From the NCBI GenBank assembly GCA_002491195.1, contig DKVL01000059.1, positions 579-18,157 on the forward strand: a DNA stretch of 17,579 nucleotides. The letters are read 5' to 3'. The stretch comes from Lachnospiraceae bacterium UBA7179 (GTDB lineage Bacteria > Bacillota > Clostridia > Lachnospirales > Lachnospiraceae). Positions 1-6,929 of the stretch are shown here, piece after piece. A program made the position numbers and the translations under genes. The number at the start of each line of letters is the position of its first letter. Within the stretch, counting starts at the first letter, position 1. The notes under the pieces were generated by a model. The model saw nothing but the letters and a program-made list of their open reading frames with translations, was not told the DNA's origin and did not search any database.

Positions 1-2
1 TA

Positions 3-689
3 TTATTTACGGCGTGTGGAAATAAAGACGTATCAGTATCAGCCATGGGTAACAATGTAATATCTGATGTTGAGACAGAGAGTAGTGTTATAGAAGAATC
101 AAGTGGCGTAGAGACAGAGGAATCAAGTAATATAGAGACAGAGGCGGGAACAGAAAGTTCAGTAGAAACAGAAAGTTCAGTAGAAACAGAAAGTTCAGTA
201 GAAACATCAATAGGGCAAGAGGAAATAAATAATGTAAGTGAAACAAACTTTACGACGACACCATTAGACACAACAATGTATGCGACGCAGCAATGTAATA
301 TAAGGAAAGGGCCGTCAACTGATAATGATATAATAGGGGCATTGTCACAGGCAGAGGGAATACATATAACTGGTAGGGTAGACGATCTAAATTGGTATGA
401 GGTAAGTTTAGCGGATGGTAGTGTAGGATATATAAGTTCAAAGCTCCTTACAGAAACAAAGCCGACGGTTCAGGTAGAGGCGTCAAACCCAACCACTCAA
501 CAAGAGGTAGCTTCCCAATCCGATCGTCCATTACATGCGAATGAGGTAATAAACCCATTAACAGGTGAGCCATTAAAGCCAGGTGATGTACTTCCAGATG
601 GATCAATACATTTAGGGGAGATAATTACTGACGAGAATGGAAATCAAGTAGCACCAAATGGATCTGTATTTCACAGGGGAGGAAAATAA
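3..689 (+). CDS. SH3-domain lipoprotein, 5' end cut off by the window edge
   Basis: The first ATG is at 45, but the same frame is open back to base 3 and reads L-F-T-A-C-G-N-K-D before it. That is the end of a lipoprotein signal peptide, with Cys encoded at 15-17, so the true start lies left of the window and ATG 45 is internal. After the Cys comes a linker of about 70 residues made of ETESSV-type repeats. Next is a bacterial SH3 domain (encoded about 270-455) with the hallmarks N-I-R-K-G-P-S, W-Y-E-V and G-Y-I-S-S-K-L-L. A Pro/Gly-rich tail containing GEPLKPGDVLPDGS ends the protein. Such proteins sit on the outer face of the membrane, and the SH3 domain often binds cell wall. The specific role is unknown. 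Codon choice is strongly A/T-ended (GTA, ATA, AGT), unlike the genes to the right, which fits a different origin. A strong hairpin terminator starts 3 bp after the stop. Confidence 0.8.
   Translation, partial: LFTACGNKDVSVSAMGNNVISDVETESSVIEESSGVETEESSNIETEAGTESSVETESSVETESSVETSIGQEEINNVSETNFTTTPLDTTMYATQQCNIRKGPSTDNDIIGALSQAEGIHITGRVDDLNWYEVSLADGSVGYISSKLLTETKPTVQVEASNPTTQQEVASQSDRPLHANEVINPLTGEPLKPGDVLPDGSIHLGEIITDENGNQVAPNGSVFHRGGK
150..203 (+). repeat. three perfect 18-bp tandem repeats in the lipoprotein linker
   Basis: The unit ACAGAAAGTTCAGTAGAA occurs at 150-167, 168-185 and 186-203 without a mismatch, followed by a partial ACA. Each unit encodes six residues of the T-E-S-S-V-E linker, so gain or loss of a unit stays in frame. 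Degenerate relatives of the unit lie at about 70-150. Perfect identity suggests recent slippage or recombination. Confidence 0.9.
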
Positions 690-3600
690 GCATGAAAAAG
701 ACACTGATTTACCAGTGTCTTTTTCATTTTCAAAAAAAACAACCTAATGATTTTAATAAAAATTTTTAACTTAACAAAAATCATACTAAATAAATGACAT
801 TGGGCCTCTCTGCCAATCCTTTTTAAGGAAGATGGCAGCTGTATCCTTCGCAGGCTGTGACAGCGGTAAAACGCCCTCTCCGGTATCTCCTCCACCCCCT
901 CTGGTATCTGTATCGATTCCAGTGAAGTGCAGTTTTCAAAAGCTCTTGCGCCGATCTGTCGCAGATTCCCTGACAATTCCACACAGCGCAGGGCACCGCA
1001 GCCGGAAAACGCATGTGCTTCAATGTACTCCACACCGCCTGCCTGTCTGACCTCCTGCAGCCATTTACAGCCCGCAAAAGCGCGTTTTCCAATCTTTTTC
1101 ACTGTCTCTGGAAATGTGATTGTTGTCAGCAGATTCCCATCCTGAAAGGCGCCCTCCCCAATCTCTGTGATGCCATGGACAAGCCGGAGTCTGGAAATAT
1201 TTCCAGTGCATTCCACAAGCACACCCTGCTCATCGGTCTTAAAACAGTTTAAGCTGTCCATCACCGCCTGCTTTGCCAGCGGCGGCAGTTCCCTCTTCCG
1301 GTCCGCCAGCCCTGTAAACTGCACAACAGTGCCATCCTGCATAACCAGCTCCCGCAAATTAATACAATTTCGAAATGCATACTCTTCTACCTGCACATAT
1401 TGGTGTTTCCCTTTTTCAAAACGAATGCGCTCAATGTCCAATCCATTTGCAAACGCCCAGCCGCACACAAGACGGATGTCCGCAGGAACTGTCACATCCC
1501 CCGCACAGCCAGAACCGTCCAACAGCATATCCCGCACCACTACCATGGGCGACTCTCTGCGTTTTTCTGCCATCCATGCCGTTCCGTGAAACGCTCTTGC
1601 GCCGATATAAGTCACACTTTCCGGAATCTCCACCTTTTCGAGCGTCATCGCGTCGCGGAACACCTCCGCCGCAATCCGCCGGATCCCTGATGGAATCCGC
1701 ATCACGCGCGCCACTCCCCGGCATCCGACCAGATTTTCTTCCTGCTCGACCACAAAACAACTAAACGCGCTGTAGAACAGATTCCGCACCATCTCCGGAA
1801 TATTCTGCGCAGTAATATCCGCATAGTTTCTAAAAACCCATTCTCTTCCCAAATACAGGATCCGCCTCAATGCTGTGCAGCCTGAAAGCGCATATTCCCT
1901 CAGTTGGACTACACCTTTTTTCCCGGACAGGCATATTTTTTCCAGCCCGCTGCAGTTCGTCAGAGCGTATTCCATCAGGCACATATTGTCGTGAAATTCC
2001 ACATATTCCAGACTTTCGCAACAGGAAAAAGCGTATGCACCGATTTGATCAACCGAAGCAAAATCAAAACCTTGCAGGCTCCTGCAGCCGCTAAAACAAA
2101 ATTCCCGCACTTCCACGGCATTTTCACACAGACATGTCTCCATGCCGGAACATCCCGCAAAAAGTTGCTTTTTTAGGATCTTAACTTGTGGAAACCGTGC
2201 ACTGACAAGCCCGGTACATCCTGAAAAGGCCGCTTCCCCGATCTTGCAGGCAGCGCTTCTGATCTCTTTTAGGGAAATACAGTTTTCAAAAGCACGTGCC
2301 TCAATCCTGTATAATCTTTCGGGCAATACAACCTCCGCAACGCCACCGCACCCAAAGAATGCTCCCTCGCCAATCCACTGCGCACTTTCCGGAAGCACAA
2401 CCTTACTGACAACACGGTTCCCCGCAAACGCATAGGGTGCAATCCCCCGTATGCCCTCGGGCAGGATCACTTCGCCCGTACATAACGTCCCAGAAACAAC
2501 CAGGTTCCCCACGATATGAAGCCCACTCTCCAACCGCTCACCCAGCAAAGTATCCGCAAAAGCTCGTTCTCCCGCACGCAGCGCCGGATTCAGCGCACAT
2601 GGAATCAGCGCAGTGCACCCGGACAGCGCTTCCCTGCCAAGCTCTTCCACCTGCGCAAGACAGATCTCGCGCAGCCTGCCGCAGCGGTAAAAGGCACGCT
2701 CCCCAATAGAGCGCCATTCTGGAATGCCCTCTTTTCCTGACTCCGACTCCTGTGTCAGCGACACTTTCTCCAACTCCACACACCCCGAAAACATCTCCGC
2801 TTCCAGACGCGCGATCCCAGACGGCATCCACACCTGCCGAAGTGCCTTACAGCCCTTAAACGCCGCTGCACCGACCGACTGCACCTGACCTGGCAGATGC
2901 ACCTTTGTAATCTTTGCATTCCCATAAAAGGCTCCGCCTGCCACAATCCGCACATGCTCGGGGATCCATACTTCCCCTTCCAGCTGCTGTCCGTCCCAGA
3001 ATATGGCATCCGCACACACTTCCCCAGCCGCGGACTTTGTGCCTGAAAGGACAGCAGCGGCAGTCCCTTCCAGCGCATGCCTCCCCACAGATTGCAAGGT
3101 TTCTGGCAGCACGACACGCTCCAGTGCAGCGCAGCCGTACGCACACTTGTCCGGGATATGACACACACCCTCCTCGAGCACCAATGTCTTTAGCATGACA
3201 CAGCCCCCAAACACGTCTGCACCATAATTTTTTCCTGTGTCATTTCCACCAGATATCCACACTCTCTGTAAATTACTCTTTGCAAAGGCCAGACTCTCCA
3301 CTGTTTCCGTCACCGCTGGAATCCGCACTTCCCGCAGACCGCTACGGTAAAATGCCATCTTGCCAATGCAGGCAAGGTGCTTTGGCAGCTGCAGTTTTTT
3401 CAACCCAGAACAGCCGTAAAAAACGCTCTCCCCGATCCTCTGCATCCCTTCCGGCAGATGAATCTCCTGCAGCGCACGGCAATGGCGGAATGTCCTGTCC
3501 TCCAAAACTTCAATCTGCTCAGGAATCTCCATCCGCAGCAGTTTCACACAGTTCTCAAACGCCCCCGCGCCGATCCTGCAAAGCCCTTTTGGCAGCGCGA

Positions 3601-4810
3601 TGGTCTGCAGCAGGAGACACCCTCGGAAAGCCTCCGCGCCAATCTCCCGCAGACTTTCGGGCAAGATCACCCTGTCTATGGTCTCGATCCCTGCAAAGGC
3701 CTCCTCCGCAATCCGCGTAATACCCTCCGGAATAACCACCCTGGACTCTGCCCCCAGATACTGTAATAATATCGTTCCGCTGACCCGGAAATTCCCCAGC
3801 ACCTGCCTGTGTACCACACGAACCAGCTCCGGAACCACATTTTTATCCTCTTCCCTGTCAGAAAGCCCCGTATCTGTCCTGTATATGTCATTTAGCCCAT
3901 GAAACGTATACTCCGCCCCGTCACAGGTTCGGACCGACTTCAGGGAGGTACAATTGCGGAACGCATCTTCATCGATCTCAACCTCACTTCCGCCAAACGT
4001 CACCCGCTCCAGGCCAATACAGTTGCGAAACGCGCGGCTTTCAATATGCTTTAACGATCCCGGAAGCCTGATGTCCACAATGCCCCGCATGTCATAAAAG
4101 CTGCTCTTTGCGAGAACTTCTATTCCCTCAGGAATCTCAATCTGCTTGATATTTACCCGGAAACGGACCAGCGTTCTTCCCTCCAATTCCATCATCCGCT
4201 CGAGGATATCCCGAACGACCAGTTCCACCAAAGGAGGCACTCTGAACGCCCCCGCCACCACTTCCACGACATTTGGGATACAAACAGTTTCCACAGATAC
4301 ACCGGAGTCTGCGGTATCAATTCTCACACAGGAAATTTCCCTGACGCGGCCACAGCCTGTAAATACATCGCAGATACAGCGTTTGTCCAACTCACTGGAA
4401 ATCACCAGCTTTTCGAGCGATATTCCATTTGCCAGCGCCTCCATGCCCATTCTTTTCACCCCCGGCAGCTGTGCCTCCCTCATACTGTCACAGTACAAAA
4501 AGGCGCATTCCCCAAGCTCCTCAACAGAGGGCGGCAGGATGATCCGCCGCAGCGCGTGGCAGCGGTGGAACGCATAGCGCCCGATGTACGATACTCCGTC
4601 TGGTATGATAATCTCCGCCAGCTTCCGGCAGCCCTTAAACGCATCTCCCATAATACAGTTAAGCCCGCGCGGCAGCACCACCTTTTTCAGGGAGACACAG
4701 CCCTTGAACGCCCCCTCTCCAACCGTGCAGATCCCCTCTGGAACCTGCAGCTCTTCCTCCCGCCCTGTATAGCGGATCAACACTCCGTTTTCAATCTGAT
4801 AATATTCCAT
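671..4810 (-). CDS. giant BspA-like leucine-rich-repeat (LRR_5) protein with an aberrant 3' end
   Basis: About 1379 residues made almost wholly of 22-24-residue LRR_5 (BspA/TpLRR-type) repeats of the form I-P-E-G-I-x-x-I-G-x-x-A-F-x-x-C-x-x-L. There is no signal peptide, membrane segment or sortase motif, so the product looks cytoplasmic, although better-known BspA proteins are surface adhesins. Helical linkers break the repeats into blocks (residues about 300-355, 990-1040 and 1160-1205). Each linker ends in a C/N-F-x-V/T...G-x-L-x-x-x-x-G motif before a new repeat run. GTG 4825 overlaps the dus stop, but ATG 4810 has GAGG 9 nt upstream, so I chose ATG. The last repeat breaks after I-G-R-E-A. 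About 45 AT-rich, repeat-free residues follow, encoded by intergenic DNA, the 692-727 hairpin and the antisense of the lipoprotein 3' end. A truncated original C-terminus is likely. Binding partner and function are unknown. Confidence 0.85.
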   Translation of the reverse strand: MEYYQIENGVLIRYTGREEELQVPEGICTVGEGAFKGCVSLKKVVLPRGLNCIMGDAFKGCRKLAEIIIPDGVSYIGRYAFHRCHALRRIILPPSVEELGECAFLYCDSMREAQLPGVKRMGMEALANGISLEKLVISSELDKRCICDVFTGCGRVREISCVRIDTADSGVSVETVCIPNVVEVVAGAFRVPPLVELVVRDILERMMELEGRTLVRFRVNIKQIEIPEGIEVLAKSSFYDMRGIVDIRLPGSLKHIESRAFRNCIGLERVTFGGSEVEIDEDAFRNCTSLKSVRTCDGAEYTFHGLNDIYRTDTGLSDREEDKNVVPELVRVVHRQVLGNFRVSGTILLQYLGAESRVVIPEGITRIAEEAFAGIETIDRVILPESLREIGAEAFRGCLLLQTIALPKGLCRIGAGAFENCVKLLRMEIPEQIEVLEDRTFRHCRALQEIHLPEGMQRIGESVFYGCSGLKKLQLPKHLACIGKMAFYRSGLREVRIPAVTETVESLAFAKSNLQRVWISGGNDTGKNYGADVFGGCVMLKTLVLEEGVCHIPDKCAYGCAALERVVLPETLQSVGRHALEGTAAAVLSGTKSAAGEVCADAIFWDGQQLEGEVWIPEHVRIVAGGAFYGNAKITKVHLPGQVQSVGAAAFKGCKALRQVWMPSGIARLEAEMFSGCVELEKVSLTQESESGKEGIPEWRSIGERAFYRCGRLREICLAQVEELGREALSGCTALIPCALNPALRAGERAFADTLLGERLESGLHIVGNLVVSGTLCTGEVILPEGIRGIAPYAFAGNRVVSKVVLPESAQWIGEGAFFGCGGVAEVVLPERLYRIEARAFENCISLKEIRSAACKIGEAAFSGCTGLVSARFPQVKILKKQLFAGCSGMETCLCENAVEVREFCFSGCRSLQGFDFASVDQIGAYAFSCCESLEYVEFHDNMCLMEYALTNCSGLEKICLSGKKGVVQLREYALSGCTALRRILYLGREWVFRNYADITAQNIPEMVRNLFYSAFSCFVVEQEENLVGCRGVARVMRIPSGIRRIAAEVFRDAMTLEKVEIPESVTYIGARAFHGTAWMAEKRRESPMVVVRDMLLDGSGCAGDVTVPADIRLVCGWAFANGLDIERIRFEKGKHQYVQVEEYAFRNCINLRELVMQDGTVVQFTGLADRKRELPPLAKQAVMDSLNCFKTDEQGVLVECTGNISRLRLVHGITEIGEGAFQDGNLLTTITFPETVKKIGKRAFAGCKWLQEVRQAGGVEYIEAHAFSGCGALRCVELSGNLRQIGARAFENCTSLESIQIPEGVEEIPERAFYRCHSLRRIQLPSSLKRIGREAQCHLFSMIFVKLKIFIKIIRLFFLKMKKTLVNQCLFHAYFPPL
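692..727. terminator. perfect 15-bp hairpin, probably bidirectional terminator
   Basis: The arms 692-706 (ATGAAAAAGACACTG) and 713-727 are perfect reverse complements with a 6-base loop. The stem has an A-rich foot on the left and a T-run on the right, so it forms an A/U-footed hairpin whichever strand is transcribed. It is best placed to end the + strand lipoprotein gene. The - strand LRR reading frame runs straight through it, which argues that the last codons of that frame are not ancestral coding sequence. Confidence 0.85.
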
Positions 4811-4821
4811 CTCTGATTTCC

Positions 4822-5793
4822 TCACAGTGGACTATCTGCAAAGATCAGCGCGATCACTTCCCGCAGCTCCTCCAGACTTCCGCTCCTAAACAATTGTTCT
4901 TTGTACCGCTTTGTCCCTTTCCGCTTCTTCATCATATAAGAGGCAAGCTTCTTCATATAGCTTAATACAAACGTCTCGTCGTAGTACTGCGCAGTCAGTT
5001 CCATCTGTTCTGTCAATATCTGAAATGCTGTCTTAACACATTTCTTACCAGTCAGTTCGCTGAAGATAAAGGGATTCTCCAATCCGTATCTTGCGACCAT
5101 GATCCCGTCTGCACCCGTGCACTCCATCATCCTCGCGGCGTCCTCCGCCGAGAAAATCCCGCCGTTTGCTATAACGGGAATGGACACTGCAGCCTTTGCA
5201 TGTGCAATCTCCTCCCTGTGCGGTTCCCCCTCATACATCATGCTCCGGCTCCTGCCATGGATCGTGATCATGTCCGCCCCTGCGTCCTCGCACATTCTGG
5301 CAAATTCCGCGGCAAACAGCTCATCCTCCCGAATCCCGACGCGGCATTTCACAGTCACAACCTTTCCGCTTCGCTTACAGCCCCGGATAATCGCCGCGGC
5401 TCTCTTGAAATCCTGCATCAGCGCACTTCCCTCCCCGCTCTTGAACACATTAGGCACCGGACAGCCCATATTGATATCAATGATATCGAAGTCCCTCAAA
5501 AGCGCGCTCCTTGCCATGCGCTCCATCACGTCCGGATTGCCGCCGAGAAGCTGTACTGCTCTGACAGGCTCGTCCGCTGTCGTCAACAGGAGACGGTTCG
5601 TCGCCCTGTCCTCGTATTTCAGGGCATTGGCACTGCACATTTCTGTGAAACACACACCCGCCCCAAGCTCATATGCCAGCATCCGGAACGGATAGCAGGT
5701 ATATCCCGCAAGAGGCGCCATCAGCACATTGGATGGCAGCAACAGACCGCCTACGCGGATTGGCCGGATGTCGCCGGTTTGCATTGTCTGCAT
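4822..5793 (-). CDS. dus: tRNA-dihydrouridine synthase (Dus/DusB-like)
   Basis: A 323-aa flavoenzyme of TIM-barrel type that reduces uridine to dihydrouridine in tRNA D-loops, using FMN and NADPH; it acts in the cytoplasm. Visible family marks are M-A-P-L-A-G near residue 25, the catalytic Cys111 in N-M-G-C-P-V-P-N, Lys149 in V-K-C-R-V-G, His179 in I-H-G-R and the FMN-phosphate region near A-N-G-G-I (209-213) and A-R-Y-G-L-E-N-P (234-241). The N-G-D and G-x-A-x-G-N-P forms usual in the family are altered to N-G-G and R-Y-G-L-E-N-P here, a mild divergence. The start at 5793 is set by AGGGGG 7 nt upstream; the next Met (residue 4) lacks that spacing. The LRR gene follows with a 4-bp overlap (GTG) or an 11-bp gap (ATG), so the two genes are probably co-transcribed. 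Confidence 0.93.
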   Translation of the reverse strand: MQTMQTGDIRPIRVGGLLLPSNVLMAPLAGYTCYPFRMLAYELGAGVCFTEMCSANALKYEDRATNRLLLTTADEPVRAVQLLGGNPDVMERMARSALLRDFDIIDINMGCPVPNVFKSGEGSALMQDFKRAAAIIRGCKRSGKVVTVKCRVGIREDELFAAEFARMCEDAGADMITIHGRSRSMMYEGEPHREEIAHAKAAVSIPVIANGGIFSAEDAARMMECTGADGIMVARYGLENPFIFSELTGKKCVKTAFQILTEQMELTAQYYDETFVLSYMKKLASYMMKKRKGTKRYKEQLFRSGSLEELREVIALIFADSPL

Positions 5794-5887
5794 ATGTATT
5801 CCCCCTATATCATACTACCTATAATCTTCCTTAGGTATCACTCACACCCTATTATTTGACAACGATTTTACTATCCTGATACTTTCT

Positions 5888-5916
5888 ATTCTATCTTTTA
5901 TAAAACATGTTTGCAA
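5888..5916 (-). promoter_or_regulatory. putative sigma-A promoter for dus-LRR
   Basis: Read on the - strand, TTGCAA (5911-5916), a 17-nt spacer and TAGAAT (5888-5893) fit a vegetative promoter. This leaves a leader of about 85 nt before the dus start. A second candidate -35, TTGTCA at 5857-5862, lacks a convincing -10. The -35 hexamer is shared with the divergent promoter for the MoxR operon. Confidence 0.5.
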
Positions 5917-5938
5917 CTCACTTTTTTCGCTGTATAAT
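5911..5938 (+). promoter_or_regulatory. sigma-A promoter for the MoxR-DUF58-transglutaminase operon
   Basis: TTGCAA (5911-5916), a 16-nt spacer and a perfect TATAAT (5933-5938) lie just upstream of the operon. Transcription would start near 5945. That makes the upstream TTG at 5941 an unlikely start codon and supports ATG 5986, which has AGGAG 6-7 nt before it. Confidence 0.75.
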
Positions 5939-5985
5939 AGTTGTATATGGTAAAAATTGAGAGATTATATACACAGGAGACGCAT

Positions 5986-6915
5986 ATGCCTATCAATAAA
6001 CTAGAAAAAGTTCAGGAAACTGTAAACAGTATCATCAAAGGAAAAGCGGACATCGTGCAAAAAGTACTTGCAGCCATGATTGGCGGCGGGCATATTCTGA
6101 TGGAGGACATTCCAGGCGTCGGAAAAACAACGCTCGCCACTACCTTTGCGCGCGCGCTTTCCCTCGATTACCGGAGAGTCCAGTTCACGCCGGACGTCCT
6201 TCCGAGTGATCTGCTTGGTTTTTCCATGTATCACAGTCAGAAGGGGGAATTTGAATTTCAGAAAGGGGCTGTCTTCTGCAATCTGCTCCTTGCTGATGAG
6301 ATCAATCGGACCTCCCCGAAAACCCAGTCTGCACTCCTCGAAGTGATGGAAGAGCGCCAGGTGAGCATCGAAGGGACGACGCGGAGACTTCCCGATCCAT
6401 TTATCGTGATCGCAACCGAAAATCCAGCGGGTTCCTCCGGCACGCAGCTGCTGCCGGAATCCCAGCTTGACCGTTTTCTGGTCTGTCTCTCCATGGGATA
6501 TCCCAGACATGAAGACGCTGTTGCACTGCTAAAGGGCGAAGTGTGGAAAAAGCTTTCTGACATTGCGCCAGTCCTTTCCCTGGAAGAATTAAAAGATATC
6601 CAGGCAAAAACGGAATCCATCTATGTCGATGACGCGATCTATGAATATATCGTTAATTTAGTCGAAGAAACGAGGAACAGTCCCCTCTTTTCCCTCGGCG
6701 CAAGCCCGCGTGCAGGAATCGCGCTGCTGCGTATGTCACGCGCAATGGCCATGCTTGCCTCACGGGATTTTGTGACTGCAAAAGATGTGCAGAGCGTTCT
6801 TGTCGATGTGCTTGCACATCGTGTCCGCCCAAGCGCCAGAGCCCGTGCAGAAGGCATCACAACAGCCGCCGCAGTCGAAAAACTGCACGAGACTGTAAAA
6901 TGTCCGAAATTGTAA
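5986..6915 (+). CDS. MoxR-family AAA+ ATPase
   Basis: A 309-aa cytoplasmic AAA+ ATPase of the MoxR/RavA clade, thought to act as a chaperone-like remodeller for partner proteins encoded nearby. The sequence shows Walker A P-G-V-G-K-T-T (Lys47), Walker B L-L-A-D-E-I-N-R (Asp104, Glu105), sensor 1 in A-T-E-N-P (Asn146), the S-Q-L-D-R-F arginine-finger motif (Arg163) and a C-terminal lid with S-P-R-A (near residue 242), all intact. Length is normal for the family. The start is set by AGGAG upstream of ATG 5986; the longer frame from TTG 5941 overlaps the promoter. It is first in a three-gene operon, and the DUF58 gene begins 14 bp after its stop. That order is the classic MoxR-DUF58-transglutaminase arrangement, so the ATPase probably works on one or both membrane partners. 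Confidence 0.95.
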   Translation: MPINKLEKVQETVNSIIKGKADIVQKVLAAMIGGGHILMEDIPGVGKTTLATTFARALSLDYRRVQFTPDVLPSDLLGFSMYHSQKGEFEFQKGAVFCNLLLADEINRTSPKTQSALLEVMEERQVSIEGTTRRLPDPFIVIATENPAGSSGTQLLPESQLDRFLVCLSMGYPRHEDAVALLKGEVWKKLSDIAPVLSLEELKDIQAKTESIYVDDAIYEYIVNLVEETRNSPLFSLGASPRAGIALLRMSRAMAMLASRDFVTAKDVQSVLVDVLAHRVRPSARARAEGITTAAAVEKLHETVKCPKL

Positions 6916-6918
6916 TGC

Positions 6919-6925
6919 GGAGGGG
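6919..6925 (+). promoter_or_regulatory. ribosome binding site that sets the DUF58 start
   Basis: GGAGGGG here lies 4-6 nt before ATG 6930. The alternative starts at 6900 and 6915 have no such site and overlap the end of the MoxR gene, so 6930 is preferred. Confidence 0.7.
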
Positions 6926-6929
6926 CTTT

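Noticed and set aside
745..785. A second hairpin (ATGATTTT with AAAATCAT at 747-754 and 777-784) as an insertion-element end
   Set aside because: Short AT-only arms in AT-rich DNA are likely by chance, and no transposase or target duplication is visible.
671..4810. A CRISPR array or DNA satellite
   Set aside because: The periodicity is at protein level with varied codons; units are not identical DNA repeats with unique spacers.
832..4816. Many + strand open frames of 60-146 codons across the LRR region
   Set aside because: They are antisense shadows of the GC-rich repeat gene, have no consistent ribosome sites and show repeated Pro/Arg/Ser-rich junk.
4811..4825. GTG 4825 as start of the LRR protein
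   Set aside because: It overlaps the dus stop but lacks a ribosome site; GAGG fits ATG 4810 better. Coupled use of GTG cannot be fully excluded.
5099..5859. Two + strand open frames of about 200 codons opposite dus
   Set aside because: dus carries all catalytic motifs on the - strand, and the antisense frames have no recognisable domain or ribosome site.
5941..5985. TTG start 15 codons upstream for the MoxR ATPase
   Set aside because: It lies at the expected transcription start just after the -10 and has no ribosome site, whereas ATG 5986 has AGGAG at good spacing.
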